From positions 1 through 64,000 of the forward strand of contig NHZP01000103.1 of assembly GCA_003313425.1 (NCBI GenBank): 64,000 nt of DNA, given 5' to 3'. Below are positions 12,309-24,279 of this stretch, piece after piece (the first letter of the stretch is position 1; the number at the start of each line of letters is the position of its first letter). Made by a program: the position numbers and the translations under genes. The notes under the pieces are model-generated. The model was not told the origin of the DNA and did not search any database. It saw only the letters and a program-made list of their open reading frames with translations. This stretch comes from Pseudopyrenochaeta lycopersici (Eukaryota > Ascomycota > Dothideomycetes > Pleosporales > Pseudopyrenochaetaceae).

Positions 12309-12489
12309 TTGCAGTCTCCTTATTTAGTTATACTGAAGGGCTGCAGTAGCCTATTCAGGATTCAGCCTTTAGCTATCCTTATAGCTGACTCGACACTAGA
12401 TTCGCTGTTATTTAGATTAGATCTTACGCCTGCTATTAAGGTTATTAAGAAACACACTATAGATACTAGCAAAGTACTCGTGCCTATAA
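12309..12489 (+). pseudogene. Gag of Gypsy A, N-terminal part, cut by the B1 insertion
   Basis: A frame without stops runs through this stretch. It continues in frame after B1 is removed: CCT ATA at 12483-12488 joins to AGG CTG GCG with the duplicated ATAA. The continued frame aligns with B1 gag, both having a T-K-F-L block followed by a Phe-Cys block about 25 residues on. Gag forms the virus-like particle. The original ATG was probably upstream and has been lost to mutation, so the start is uncertain. The B1 insertion and downstream stops make it non-functional. Confidence 0.65.
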
Positions 12490-12817
12490 TGTGCCGATGC
12501 ACTAGGTGACGTAGTTACCGAGGGCATCTCAGTCAGGGTTGGGTAGGCTTAGCCAGGAAATCCGGGTATAAAGGTAGATAGATAGGACCTCCTTAGGAGG
12601 CATCGAAAAAAAAAAATACTACCCACGCCGTACTGTCAAGTCCTGCTTCACCAGAGTCTCAATTATTCAATTCATCGTTGCCTATCCACCTTTGTCTACC
12701 TCGTTACCCGTCCCCGCACCTCACCATCTCGACCAACACGAGATGCTCAGTTGCTTCCACTGCGCGCAAGGCTACCATCAAAAGGGAGAAGTTAGCTAAG
12801 GCCTCTGTTCCTGCACA
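12490..12817 (+). repeat. 5' LTR of Gypsy B1 (328 bp)
   Basis: Starts TGTGCCGATGCAC and ends CCTGCACA. It matches 23952-24279 at equal length, with differences nearly all C/T or G/A. It contains a small perfect palindrome, CCTCCTTAGGAGG, followed by an A-run near 12590-12617. Confidence 0.93.
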
Positions 12818-12820
12818 AAT

Positions 12821-12837
12821 TGGCGAAGCCTAAGGGG
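12821..12837 (+). other. tRNA primer-binding site of Gypsy B1
   Basis: TGGCGAAGCCTAAGGGG lies three bases after the LTR end and is identical to the family A site, so both families should use the same primer tRNA. Confidence 0.7.
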
Positions 12838-13220
12838 CCAAATTTCATTAACTTCTTAGTGCAACCTTAAGATCCCCTAAGCTGCTGCTATTAGAAAACA
12901 ATAGAAAGGGGTAAAAACGACCCTAAGACTAATCTAGATAGGTAATTTTTAAGCTTTAAGTAAGGCTTACCTGTAGCCTTTTATTTAAGATACGCATAAC
13001 AGTATGCATAAAAAGGACATATAGTCAGTTATTAGTTATTAGCCAGTTATCAGGAAATTAAGTAAGCAAGAAATCAGTTCTTAGACAGGAACTAACAAAG
13101 GATCAAAGCCGTTAAGTTCAAGTTTAAGGTATTAAGTATTAAGGAGAAAAACGCCGAGTCCTATAGACAATTAATTAAATAAAACACAAAACACCTAGTA
13201 AACTAAGAATCCAAGTTTAA

Positions 13221-16200
13221 ATGTTAACTAGCAAGTTAACCTACGAGGAATTTCTATCTGAACTTAGTTACTATAGAGAAACTCCACAAATAGCTATTAA
13301 GACATCGGACGAGGAGGAGCACTCGCTAGCTACCCTTACGCCTGCGCCTGAGCAAGCTAGCAATAACAAGATAAAAGACATTAAGACCCTAAGTTAAATA
13401 AGAAAAGAACAGATAATAGACATGCCAACTGCCCTAAACATAAGCAGGAGAAACGTGTTGCTGCCTATAAGGCACGGCACTAGCCTAGTATTCAACAGAA
13501 CTAACGCGACTAAGTTCCTTAAGAGCTATAATCGCTGCGCGGAAAACAGAGGTCTTAATTAAGAGGAGAGACTCCGCGTGCTTCCTAACTTCTGCGATAA
13601 TAAATGTAGTAACTTTATTAAAAGATCCCTTAAGTTTAAAGGGAGAGATTAGGAAGGCCTTTAAGAGCTTATTAAGGAATACTAGAAAGATAAGGATAAA
13701 AGTACTAAAATAAGAATACGTGCGTACCTTAAGGATTATATTACTTAATTAGCGCTGCAGTTCCCTAGCTTACCTAGCTATTACGCTAACTTCCTTATTT
13801 ATGCAGAAGCCTGCATTAAGTTAGGAAATATATCTAAGAAAGAAAAAGGCTACCTATTCTACTAAGGCCTACCTGCTAAGGACAGAGAAGACGTACTTAT
13901 TAGGATACCTAATAGCCTAGAAGGAAGGCGTTTAGAAACCTACTATATAGAAAGTATCTATAAGTTTATAAGAAAGATATACTAGTAAAAAGAGGAATTA
14001 AAGGAGGTAGCTGCTGCGGAACAACGACTGCTCAGTTAACATAACACTATCCCGCGCAAAACCTCCTCCTTAGCTTTAGAAGAGGTAAGAAAGGTAGTTA
14101 AAAAGAAGAAAGGGCCTTAACTACCTAAGGTTAACGACGAAGTAATAAATCTCGTACAAGCCTTTAAAGACGTTAGAATTAATGTTACTAAGTTAACTAA
14201 GGTTATAAACTAAAACAAGGCTATTACGAAAGCCCTCTAGTCTCCTACAAATTACGTATACTTCCTTAATTATATAGTATAATAATAAGTACTATCGTAA
14301 CCACGCTAACAGATGTATTATAATTAAAATAATAGAAGTTATATAACTAATATACCTCTAAACGTTAATTAGAGATAAGGCTCTACGTAGGTATAAGGGC
14401 GAGAACGACGCCTTACATATAATATATGTGGCTCAGCAGCTTATCTAGTTTAAGATTGCAATACATACCGTAAGCTTATCTTATTAGGCTAGGTATCTAC
14501 TTTCTTTATAAAGGAAGATAACCGCAGGATCTATTATTTTAGACTATCGCATAAAAAGCTTAGAGAAATTACTAAGTCTATTCTGCTAAGCTTTTAGCTT
14601 AACTAGCTAAAAAAGAAGGTTACGGAATTCTTTAAAGTACCTAAGGATGTGCTAGACTAGCCAGCTTTAGTAGTAAGACTAGACATGTTTAGAGGAACAG
14701 ACTCACGCGCAGGGGTAAGGAACCTAGGGCGAAGTTAACAACAAGAGAACCCAGCAGCTAACAGCGTTACAGAAATCCTTAGCGCAGGAACTAAGATAGA
14801 TATAGAAGATAAGTTTTGTAACTTCTAGGAAAATTGCATGCTTAACTAGTAACATCACAGCTTAGTTATAAGCCTTAATTACGTAGACAGTAATAATATT
14901 ATTATAAGGGCGTTTCCTAAGAACCTCCTAGAAACTACAGAAGTCTGTGCAGCTAGTTAAAAAGTAACACTAAGTAAAGATAAAACTCTAGAACAAGTTC
15001 GCTAAGGCGAAGTATAAAAGCCTGCGCAGCTATAAAAGATTTTAGCTAGACAACTACTAGGAAACTAAAATAAAGAGCTAAGCTAATTTATAGAGAAAGA
15101 GCTAACTGCTTTAGCTACACCTACTTTAAGACAAAGATACAAGGGCGATAAGATTATGCACGATATAGGACCTGCGGGCGTGCCTGTCACAACGCTGTAT
15201 AGAGGAGCAATAGTTACTGCTAAGCCGCTACCCTATTAGATACTAGATTACCTTAAGCTACCTATTAATTACGCGTATTAAGGCAAAGAAAAGAAGGTTT
15301 AATTCTAAGAGACTTATAATAAAGAATAAAGCCTAGAAATCTACTAACTATCTAGGATTATATTAGCTATCTTAAAGTAAGAAGTATAAGAATTAACTAT
15401 AGGAGACTTACTTAGGCAGAATAATATTAAAGGCTAGGTTAGAAAGCTCCTTTAGGAAGAAGAAGGAACTAAGAAACGTCCTGTAGAAGTGAACGCGATA
15501 GTTTTAGTAAGCCAGCTAATTAGGAGCCGCCCTAGGTGCGCTAAGCTTAACCTAGGAAGCCCTGTAATTAGCTAGAACTATCTAAACCCTAATAAACGCG
15601 ACGAACCTAAACCCCAGGTATTAAAATACAACGTAATCGCAACTATACACAACGCGCAGCAGTAATATATTATTAATAGTAAATCTAACACCTAGATTAA
15701 TAGGGATAAGGTTACAGTAAAGAGAGCAGCTACGCAGGAAAGGCTTAGAGGAATAAGACTAATGCATTACGACCTTCCTGTTTGTTAGGCATTGTTCAAC
15801 AGGAACGCTATAAAATGCCTTATTAACACGGGTTCGCAAATAAACCTCTTAAGATTAAGTATAGTATAAGCCTTAAGCATCATCTATAAGGCTATAGAGT
15901 AACGCCCTAGGCAGATAAATAGGATTATAAGTGTAACAGGAGATACTAACGCCTTTATTAGTATGGCTTAGGACGTCCTAGTTAAAGTAGGGGAGGTTGT
16001 TATAAGGACGCACTTCTAAATAATAGCTAATCTAACAAGGTTAGCTATCCTTAGTAATCCCTAGTGTTCTACAGCAAGGTTAGCTATCTAGTATAACGTG
16101 TATAGTTAGGTTACGTGTTAAATAATCTCTAAGGATAGAACGAGGAACGTAGTCTTCCTAGTATCAGATCTAACGCCCTTTTACCTAAGTACAGTAGTAG

Positions 16201-16226
16201 TAGATTCTAATAACTCGGAAAACTAG
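13221..16226 (+). pseudogene. Gag-protease ORF of Gypsy B1
   Basis: One frame runs from ATG 13221, broken only by TAA/TAG at former Gln/Trp codons. Gag: a zinc knuckle C-x2-C-x4-H-x4-C lies at 14418-14459 (residues about 400-413); its first Cys and its His are now Tyr, both typical RIP changes. Protease: the D-T-G triad is at 15825-15833, now N-T-G, followed by S-Q-I-N-L-L. This gives a particle protein followed by an aspartic protease. A short inverted-repeat element (15512-15575) is read through inside this frame. The RT domain lies in another frame, so the protease-RT junction either used frameshifting or has acquired an indel. The end is approximate. Confidence 0.8.
15512..15575. repeat. 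Short ~62-bp inverted-repeat element, copy 4 (in B1)
   Basis: Ends CCAGCTAATTAGG and TGTAATTAGCTAG; core CCTAGGTGCGCTAAGCTTAA. It lies inside the gag-protease frame at the same site as in B2 (9498-9561). Confidence 0.6.
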
Positions 16227-16261
16227 ATGCGAGCGCACAGATAGGGGAAGTGCGTTTGTAT

Positions 16262-19200
16262 ACTAACATTAACACCCTAGAAAATAAGGATATCAGCAAC
16301 ATTACTTAAGCTAAGCATTACTAGGAAGTCTATCTTATTAACGATAAGTTAGATTTTAGAGACTTTTCGTACTTATTTACTATACGAGACAGAAGCAAGT
16401 TATAAGCACGAAAGGACTATACTGCGTTACAACTTATCTCGTTGAACGCGACAGCTAGTCTAGAAGTAAGCCTTAAAAGTATTATATGCGAACTAAACTA
16501 CTAAACTTAGAGCTAGCAAAGATAGTAGTTGTAAGTTAATACGATGTATAAGAAGGTAGTAGATAAAGTAAGGCTAATTAATAAGCTGCGCCCCCTAGAA
16601 CTAATAGAATTCAGAAGGGAAGACTAGCTAGAAATCGCAGTTAAGAACTAGTTACTTTACTTAAGCCTAAAGGGGCCTAGCCTAGGACCTTCTAATTATC
16701 TCTTTAAATAATAATACGCGGATTTTCTACGAAGGTCTCGCCTTACTTCTAAATAAATAAATTAACTAAAGCTTAGATCCTTGTAGGCCTAAGAAAAGCA
16801 GTTAATACTAGATATATTAATAAATTAAGAAGTAGTAATAGCCTTTACCTTTACTAAATTAGGAAGGATTAGTAAAGACGTGTGCCTGCTATATAAGATA
16901 AAGACGATACCTTATAAAGCATAGTAGGTTAAGTCTTTTCCTGTGCTAAGAGGGATTAAGGAAGAGGTAGTAGTAATATTTTAAGAAAGAATTAACTAAG
17001 GAACCCTTAAATAGTGTAATAGTTAGTATAGGAACCTATAGTTCCTAGTTACTAAGAAAGATAAGAAGTACTAGCTTATTAATAACGCAGTTTATATAAA
17101 TAAGGTTTTAATACAGGATGCGAATCTCCTACTAACAGCTAATAAATTCTTAGAATAATTTACTAGATATAAGATCCTCTCTCTTATAGATCTGTTTTTA
17201 GGATATAATTAGATTACACTTTACCCTAACAGCAGAGATATTACTATATTCTAGACGCTAATTAGGTTATTAAGATTATGCACGATAGTTTAAGGAGCCA
17301 CAAACTTAGTTAGTGCTTTTTAGCAGATAATAATAAAAATCCTAATTAGATATTAGCCTTACACTACGCTATTCCTAGATAATATTACGTATAGTAGCTT
17401 AAAATCAACGTATAATAACAAAGAAGCATTGCCAGGAGTTTAAAGATATGTGCTAGAACATATCTAACAGCTAGACAGAGTACTTACTAATATTAAAAGA
17501 GCTAGGGCTACAGTCTTAGGGACAAAGTATTACTAGGGAATAGACAGGCTAGGTGTCGTCGGATATAAAGTAGGTGCTGAAGGAAGGCATCCAGATTACT
17601 AGAAAGTAGCTAAGATTTAAGATTAGCCTAAATACAGGAACGTAAAAGAAGTGCGGATGTTCCTTAGAATATATATCTATTATCGTATCTAGGTACTAAG
17701 TTTCGCTATTTAAGTAAAACTATTGTTTACCCTCTTACAAAATAAAACAGAATAGGTATAAGAATCGCTGTAATAAGAAGTAATGCAGGATCTAAAAAAC
17801 AAAATTACTAATACTCCTATATTAGCTAGCTTAGATTATAAATATAAATAGAAATTCTACCTTAGAGTTAATAAGAGTAAAGAAGGTGCAGGAGCTGTAC
17901 TTAAGCAGGAAGGTAAGGATAGGAAGCGTTATCCTTATTAGTTTAAAAGTGTAATGTAGTTATAAGCTAAAAGTTAGTAGTATTTAACTAAGCTTAAATA
18001 TAGGGCAGTGCTTTAGGCGCTAAAGAAATTCAGAACTTAGCTATATAGGCAGAACTTTATAATTAAGACGGACGCGCAGACGTTAATCGCGCAGTTAAAC
18101 TAATTATTAGCTAAGACGCTAAGATCTATTATAAATAGATAGATAGCCGCGATTCTTATGTAAGAATTTAACATTAAGCACGTGCCTAGCAAAAAGTATG
18201 TAGTAGCTAACGTATTATCGCAGTACCTAAAACCTAACAGATAGGAACTACTAGATTAGATAGAGGATAATTTAGAGGAATACGTTAAACACCTAATTAG
18301 CGTAATAGATAAGGCGCTACCTATTTAAGGACGGGCCTTAAAGAACAAATACTTAAACACTTTAGAGGAAATCGCCTAATTCCTCCTATTACTAAAACTT
18401 CTACCTAATCTTATAAGGAAGGAACTTTAAGCATAGAAAAAGAAAGCTATAAACTTCTTTATTAGAGATAGCTATCTATTTAGAAAAATGTTATAAAACA
18501 TTGCAGTCTACAGGGTAGTTAATAACCCTAACTTACGAGCAGTAGCTATAAGTAATATCTATAAAGTTATTAGATATTAAGGCGTTACAGGCGTGTATAG
18601 TATAATAGTATAAAGGTATTAGTGGAAAAACATGTACAGCGACGTTAAGCTTTAAATATTAGCCTGTAAAGAATACTAACTAAGATCTTCTAAGCGTATA
18701 GTAGATATGCTTACTAACACCTATAGTTACGCGCTGTAGGAAATAATTGTAATTAACGTAGTATACATGCTAGAGCAAAACAGAAAGAGATTTCTAGTCC
18801 TCGCTAGGGAATACCTATCTAGGTAGGTTAAAGGTCGCGCAATCCCTAATAATAAGTCCTTAACTATTACGAAGTTTATCTATAAAGAAATTATATACAG
18901 ATAGAGTATAACGAAGAAATTAATAGTAGATAGAGGACCTAATTTTACTAAAGTCGTCGTAGCCCTCGCTAAGATATATAAGATTAGGCGCGTCTAATTA
19001 TTAGCTTATAACCCTTAAGTAATAGGTAAAGTTAAAGGCAGTTATAAACTAATTATAAATACGCTTACTAAGTTACTAGGATTATAGGTTACAAATCTCC
19101 TAGCTGTGTTATTAGTAGACAGAATATTAATCTAGGAACAAACTAGATATTTAGCCTTCTAACTTATTACTAGACAAAACCTAGTCCTGCTAATTAAGCT

Positions 19201-19969
19201 GGCCTTACTAACCTAGCAGACACTTCCCTTCTACTAAATCTATAATAAAGAATATCTTCTTATAGTATAAGTAATGCAGATTAACCTTAGAGACTAGCTT
19301 GTTAAAGAGGTAGTCGTGAAAACTAAGTAAATGCGTGCGGCGAAAAAGGAATACTAGGACAATTACAAAGAAATTGAACAACAAGAGATAAAGGATAGAG
19401 ACTTAGTCCTGCTATAGGATTTAATACGTAAGATTAACATGTCTAGGTTAAGAAAACTAACTATAAGATAGTTAGGTCTATATTGAATCTCAGAAGCATT
19501 TAAGGATTAAGGTACCTACAGACTTAAAGACCTTAACAGATTAAGGTTCGCCCACACTACGCTAGGTTATTATTTAAAGCTATTTATCTAGAGAGACCAG
19601 TTAAATATAGCTGCTAAAGACTAAGGAAGAATAAAATTATAGGAACTATCGTTATAAGATAAGGTACACCTCTTTTAAGAGCTACTAGCTTAGTTTAACT
19701 AGTCTTAAGATAAACTAGGTAATGACGAGCCTGAAGTAGAGGGAGGTCGCCTGCGAAACCTTGAATCTAGAAAATTAGTTAATTAAGACCTAGTTATAAT
19801 ATCAGATGCAGTGACCTACCTAAACTACATATTAGTCTAAGTTATACTAAGGAGGTTAATAATAACAGAGAAAAAGGCGTATTCTAAAGAATTTATGAAT
19901 TCTGAATCTAATACGACGTCTAAAGACGAACTATCGTAGGCTAAGGGACGGCTAAAAATCTCTAAGTAA
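16262..19969 (+). pseudogene. RT-RNase H-integrase of Gypsy B1
   Basis: The frame differs from gag-protease and starts about 36 bp after it. Order: reverse transcriptase about 16830-17650 with S-L-I-D-L-F-L-G-Y near 17190 and the active-site remnant F-L-D-N at 17375-17383 (second Asp now Asn); RNase H about 17830-18240; integrase about 18370-19200 with D-R-G-P-N-F at 18929-18946; and a C-terminal part resembling Gypsy integrase tails. No chromodomain is visible. Pol copies the RNA into DNA and inserts it. Stops are all TAA/TAG, so it is RIP-inactivated. The 3' end is placed at a TAA before the PPT-like GGGAGG. Confidence 0.85.
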
Positions 19970-20082
19970 GGGAGGGGAAGGTAATATAAGTAAGTAAAAT
20001 TACCTTACATATTTATAATATAATAGGAAATAAACAGGCAGTAAGCTGTTATAGATATAAATTTCAGATGCCTAGTGTAGGT

Positions 20083-20148
20083 GTTAGCTAATTAGGATCC
20101 GCCCTGGGTGCGACTAGCGTAACCTGGGAAACCCTGTAATTAGCTGAC
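20083..20148. repeat. Short ~62-bp inverted-repeat element, copy 5 (in B1)
   Basis: Starts GTTAGCTAATTAGG and ends TAATTAGCTGAC; core CCCTGGGTGCGACTAGCG. It is the least mutated copy and lies between pol and the extra ORF. It is shared with B2 at 39904-39969. Confidence 0.65.
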
Positions 20149-20391
20149 GCGCTAACTTTACGTTTGCGCCTACTAACAACGAAACAAACAGTTAAAAAAT
20201 TACCTGTCGCAATCAGTGTAGGTAAAGGTAAGGTCATAAAACAATGTACAGCAACGAAAGGATAAAAACCCCGCCTGCAAAGCTTGTTACTTCCCTTTTT
20301 TTTTAATAATTAACATCTTACTAGCAGCTAACTATTAACCTTTGCTAGACGCTGCTATATTTCACAAACTAGTTCAACTAAGTAAATAATT

Positions 20392-23300
20392 ATGAGCGGT
20401 TCTAGGAGGGACCTACTAGGCACCCTACCTTAACGATCTGTCGTGCCAAAACTCCTACCGCCGCCTCAGACTCTAGGCTTATTAGATAAGTTAGTAACTT
20501 ACTTAAACATATCTAACTAGCCTTAATTAACGCAGAAAATCACGCGTGTGCCTAATCGCGGTATTAATTTCTAGAATTACGAACAATATATTGTACCTTA
20601 GAAGGGTAGGACTACGTTTAAAGACTTCTACGAGGAACTGGTTAAGTAACTATCGCACGTTCAGAAATACATAGTAACTAAGTAGATAATCTCTTGCAGC
20701 TTATACGTCGACGAACTCCTTGACCTAGTTAGTGCGGCTGCTTAGGCATTTAAGAATAACGCGGCCCTTATAGCTAAATTCAGAGGTATGCACTAGTTTA
20801 ACGCCTAGTTTCCTATAGTTAAAGATGTTAAGGACTATTAAGCTAAGCGAGGTAATAAGTTACGATTAGCTATAAGCTACCTTAAGAGCTTACACAAGCC
20901 TCTTTTTAATTAGGTTATTAGTGTATATATAAGTTCAGTTATATATAGCTATTCAGGCGTTACTAACCTTGTATTCCTCCTGCAGCGAGTTAAGATTATA
21001 GACCTTGCGCCGTACCTTAACACGGAACTTATCCTACGACTCTAAGATCTAAAAAAGCGTTAAGATAAGTTTGTAAACGTAACTAATATTAGCAACATAA
21101 AAGTAACCTTGCGAACAATTCCTGCCTATATAACTTAATTATAGGATAACAAGAACTTAAGGGCGTTAGCTACTAAGAACAGGGTTTAAAAGGGTAATAC
21201 AGACGTTTATACTTATACGCGCGAGAATAATAATAAGCACCTATTCTAGAAAGGAGTACTAAAATAGTTTAGGAGGCTTAAACACTTAAGCAAGACGCGC
21301 ACTAATGTAGTTACGAAGGATAACTAATAGCTTATTAAACAAGGACTCCAGATACATACGTACGGGCTTATTATCTCTTAGATTTGCGCTATTAAAGTCG
21401 CGAGATTAAGCAGGTAATTAAGTTAGTCCTCCTGTTAAGGCAGTCTAAGAGTATAGTTACCTAATAAGCCTTAGTAACTCTAAAGGAGGTCGCGATCTAT
21501 AAGGAGCTATTAATATTTACAGCACGCGTCTATTAATAAGATTATCTAGTCCCCTTAACTTACTTCTTATCTAGAGGCAGAACTAATCTAATTAAACAAT
21601 ATTAGAGTAACCTTAAAAAAAGATATCGCATATCTAGGTAACTAATTATAATTAATGCTGTTAGCCCTAGGACTAATTAGCTTAAGGTAAACTTGCGCAG
21701 CTACTTAATTTAGAGACAGCTAAGCAGGGACGCTTAAAGCGCTTAACGTGAACCTAGATATCCTAGAAAGTATTAAAGGATAAGAAGATTCTATTATTCT
21801 AGCTTTCGCCTCGCACACTTCTTATAAGTATAAGAATAAAGAAGCTATTATAGCTAAAATACTTTCGTAAATAAAGCTATATAGGAAGGTTAAGATCTAG
21901 AAGTAGTTTAAGCTCCTAGAGGAATAGTACTGCAAAACTATTAACTACAGTTAACTATTAGATAAGCAAAGTAACTACGTACCTAATCCTAATTATATCT
22001 ATTACTTTTACTCTACCTATATTATATCTTATATAGGGGTGTTCTATTACAGTATAAACTACTGTTAGATCTAGGAAGTCTTACTTATCCTGTACCTCTG
22101 CAAAGATAAGATTAGAGAATATTAAGCTAACCTAGTTATGTAAGTCCTTTTTATAAAGTCGTACTAAGGTAGCCGCACTTATAAGGATCTTAAGAGCTAC
22201 TAATATAGGCCTATTTAGACTGTACTTAATATTAACTAGGAAGTATTTATAGAGACGATAAAGCTTTAACCTTTAATTAACAAATTTAAATAAACAGAGA
22301 GTATTATCTGCGACGTCTTTAGCTAGATCTAGAAGGATAAGGAACTAGTTAAAATTATTAATAAAAGCTTTAAGATGTATTACTACTATACTCGCTAGAT
22401 TAGTAGTAAAGATAACTTTAGTTAGGGACGTACGATGTATTACTTGTTACTATAGCAGCTAGTCCGCGGAGATCTTAAATATTACCTAATCTATACAGCT
22501 ATTTAAAGGGAGCCTTACCTTATCTCGTACTTATACTACGCTAAATATGCGAAACTAGGTAATAAGACTTACTTCCGCCACGTTAATCTTAATATTACTT
22601 AGGCAGTTTACTCTAGACGCAGGGTAGATATAATTTAAAGCAGTGTCTCTTTTAATAATAAGGACGAACATAACTATACTAAGATGTTACTAGGCTTCTA
22701 TAATATTATTAATAGTTACTAAGAATAGCATAAGAACTTAGGTTAAAATAATAGCACAGGGCTAATTAAATTATAGAGTAATGCTACACACTTCCTACAG
22801 GAACTAAGAGAGAAGTAGCCTAACGTATAATAGACAAAGCAGCTATATAAACAGGGTAAGGTAAAGATTTCAGATCTACGCCTGCCTTATAGCTTAACTA
22901 GACTATCTACTATTAAACGATAAACTATACTACCTTAGTACGTAAAAGTTAATAACAACATAGAAACTATAGAGGTTCCTAAGATAGGCAGCTACTAATT
23001 AATTATAACTACTTATTAGCATCTTACTAAGGCCTTATACACGCCCTCTAGTTACTTAAATAAATATAGAGGTATTAAATAGCCTTTCCTAGGAGCTACG
23101 CAACCTATTTACAGTTATCCTATCTTACGAGTAGTAGGTGGCCTTGTTAGGTAGGATAACCCTGTTGTTTAGGACGCTATGCACGATATCTTTAACCTAG
23201 ATATAAGTACCTATAAAGATATTATAGCAGAAATCTAAGCTAGCTAAAAAGAGACTATAAGGATAATAAAACGTTACTAGGAGATTATTAAGATGTACGA

Positions 23301-23712
23301 AGAGGCTGCGTATTAATTAGACAGTAATATTCCTTCTTAGTCCTACTTCTTTAATAAAGGAAAGCACTCAGCTTAGACGAGTAAATAGTACGTTTATAAT
23401 AGAGAGGTTAATAAGGATATAGCCTTATCGCAACTCCTTAACGAATTAAGCCAGGAGGAACGAGCTTAGCCTAATGCGCTTAACTAACAAACAGCGTCTC
23501 TAAGCGTTCGTCGCTCTTATAGTAGAACCTTGTCAGCAGGTTTACTATTAAGCCCGTTAAGTTCGCCCGTAAGTATATCGCCGCCAACTCCTTGTCCTAC
23601 TAGGCTTCCTGTCACCTACGACGAGCTTTATAAAGACCTACCGCCAACGACTAGGCCTGCTAGGAAGTTAACTCGGCAGCTAAGAAGGAGCGAGGGAAGT
23701 AAGGAGACTTAG
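20392..23712 (+). pseudogene. Extra 3' ORF (ORF-X) of Gypsy B1, putative 2OG-Fe(II) oxygenase-like
   Basis: The frame runs from ATG 20392 for about 1106 codons, interrupted only by TAA/TAG at presumed Gln/Trp codons, and lies between pol and the 3' LTR. It is homologous to ORF-X of A (32003-35464) along most of its length. The C-terminal half has H-x-D at codons 730-732 (22579-22587, now H-V-N), then G/S-S-V-S-F-N-N-K-D, then a second site at codon 833 (22888, now Tyr where A has His) and Arg ten residues later (22918). That order and spacing fit the metal- and co-substrate-binding residues of 2-oxoglutarate/Fe(II) dioxygenases. Family assignment is inference. A Pro/Ser-rich tail (from about 23530) is nearly unmutated. 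The true 3' end may lie beyond the first TAG. Confidence 0.55.
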
Positions 23713-23940
23713 CGCAGCTAGCAGATTTAGAGCTAAAAGGTTAAGCGAATCTAAGAGACAGAGGATAAGGAGTAGGAGATATAAGGAGATAAGGTGTAGG
23801 TTAGGAGACAGTCTAAGATCTCTTTCCTTTATAGTTATTTATATTCTATCTTAGGTTAAGTTAACCTTTTTCCTTTATTATTTTCTTTTATTTTACCTCT
23901 TATAATAGGATGCTAAGCTTTATAAGGCAAAGCTCTTAAG

Positions 23941-23951
23941 TAAGGGAGGTA
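23941..23951 (+). other. Polypurine tract of Gypsy B1
   Basis: TAAGGGAGGTA stands directly before the 3' LTR start, where plus-strand DNA priming is expected. A similar AGTAGGGGAGG precedes the A 3' LTR. Confidence 0.7.
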
Positions 23952-24279
23952 TATACTAATGCACTTAGTAACGTAGTTACTAAGGGCATCTCAGTTAGGG
24001 TTAGGTAGGCTTAGCTAGGAAATCCGGGTATAAAGGTAGATAGATAGGACCTCCTTAGGAGGCATCGAAAAAAAAAAATACTACCCACGCCGTACTGTCA
24101 AGTCCTGCTTCACCAGAGTCTTGATCATTCAATTTATTGTTGCCTATCCACCTTTGTCTACCTTGTTACCCGTCCCCGCACCTTACTATCTTGACCAACA
24201 CGAGATGCTCAGTTGCTTCCACTGCGCGCAAGGCTACCATTAAAAGGGAGAAGTTGGCTGAGGCCTCTGTTCCTGCATA
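23952..24279 (+). repeat. 3' LTR of Gypsy B1 (328 bp)
   Basis: Starts TATACTAATGCAC (RIP form of TGTGCCGATGCAC) and ends CCTGCATA, then the duplication ATAA. Mutation is strongest in the first ~70 bp and fades across the LTR. Confidence 0.93.

Larger units (their letters stand above)
12490..24279 (+). mobile_element. Gypsy family B, complete copy B1, inserted in A
   Basis: This is an 11790-bp element with two 328-bp LTRs, PBS, gag-protease, RT-RNase H-integrase, an extra 3' ORF and a PPT (AAGGGAGG). The target duplication is ATAA (12486-12489 and 24280-24283), and A' shows the uninterrupted site as CCTATAAGGC near 7330. It is only partly RIP-mutated and keeps many CpA/TpG sites that B2 has lost, so it is younger than B2 and than the A copy it entered. 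Confidence 0.94.

Noticed and set aside
12570..12620. Palindrome CCTCCTTAGGAGG followed by an A-run, resembling a bacterial terminator
   Set aside because: The context is a fungal LTR, where bacterial-type terminators do not operate; it is noted only as part of the B LTR.
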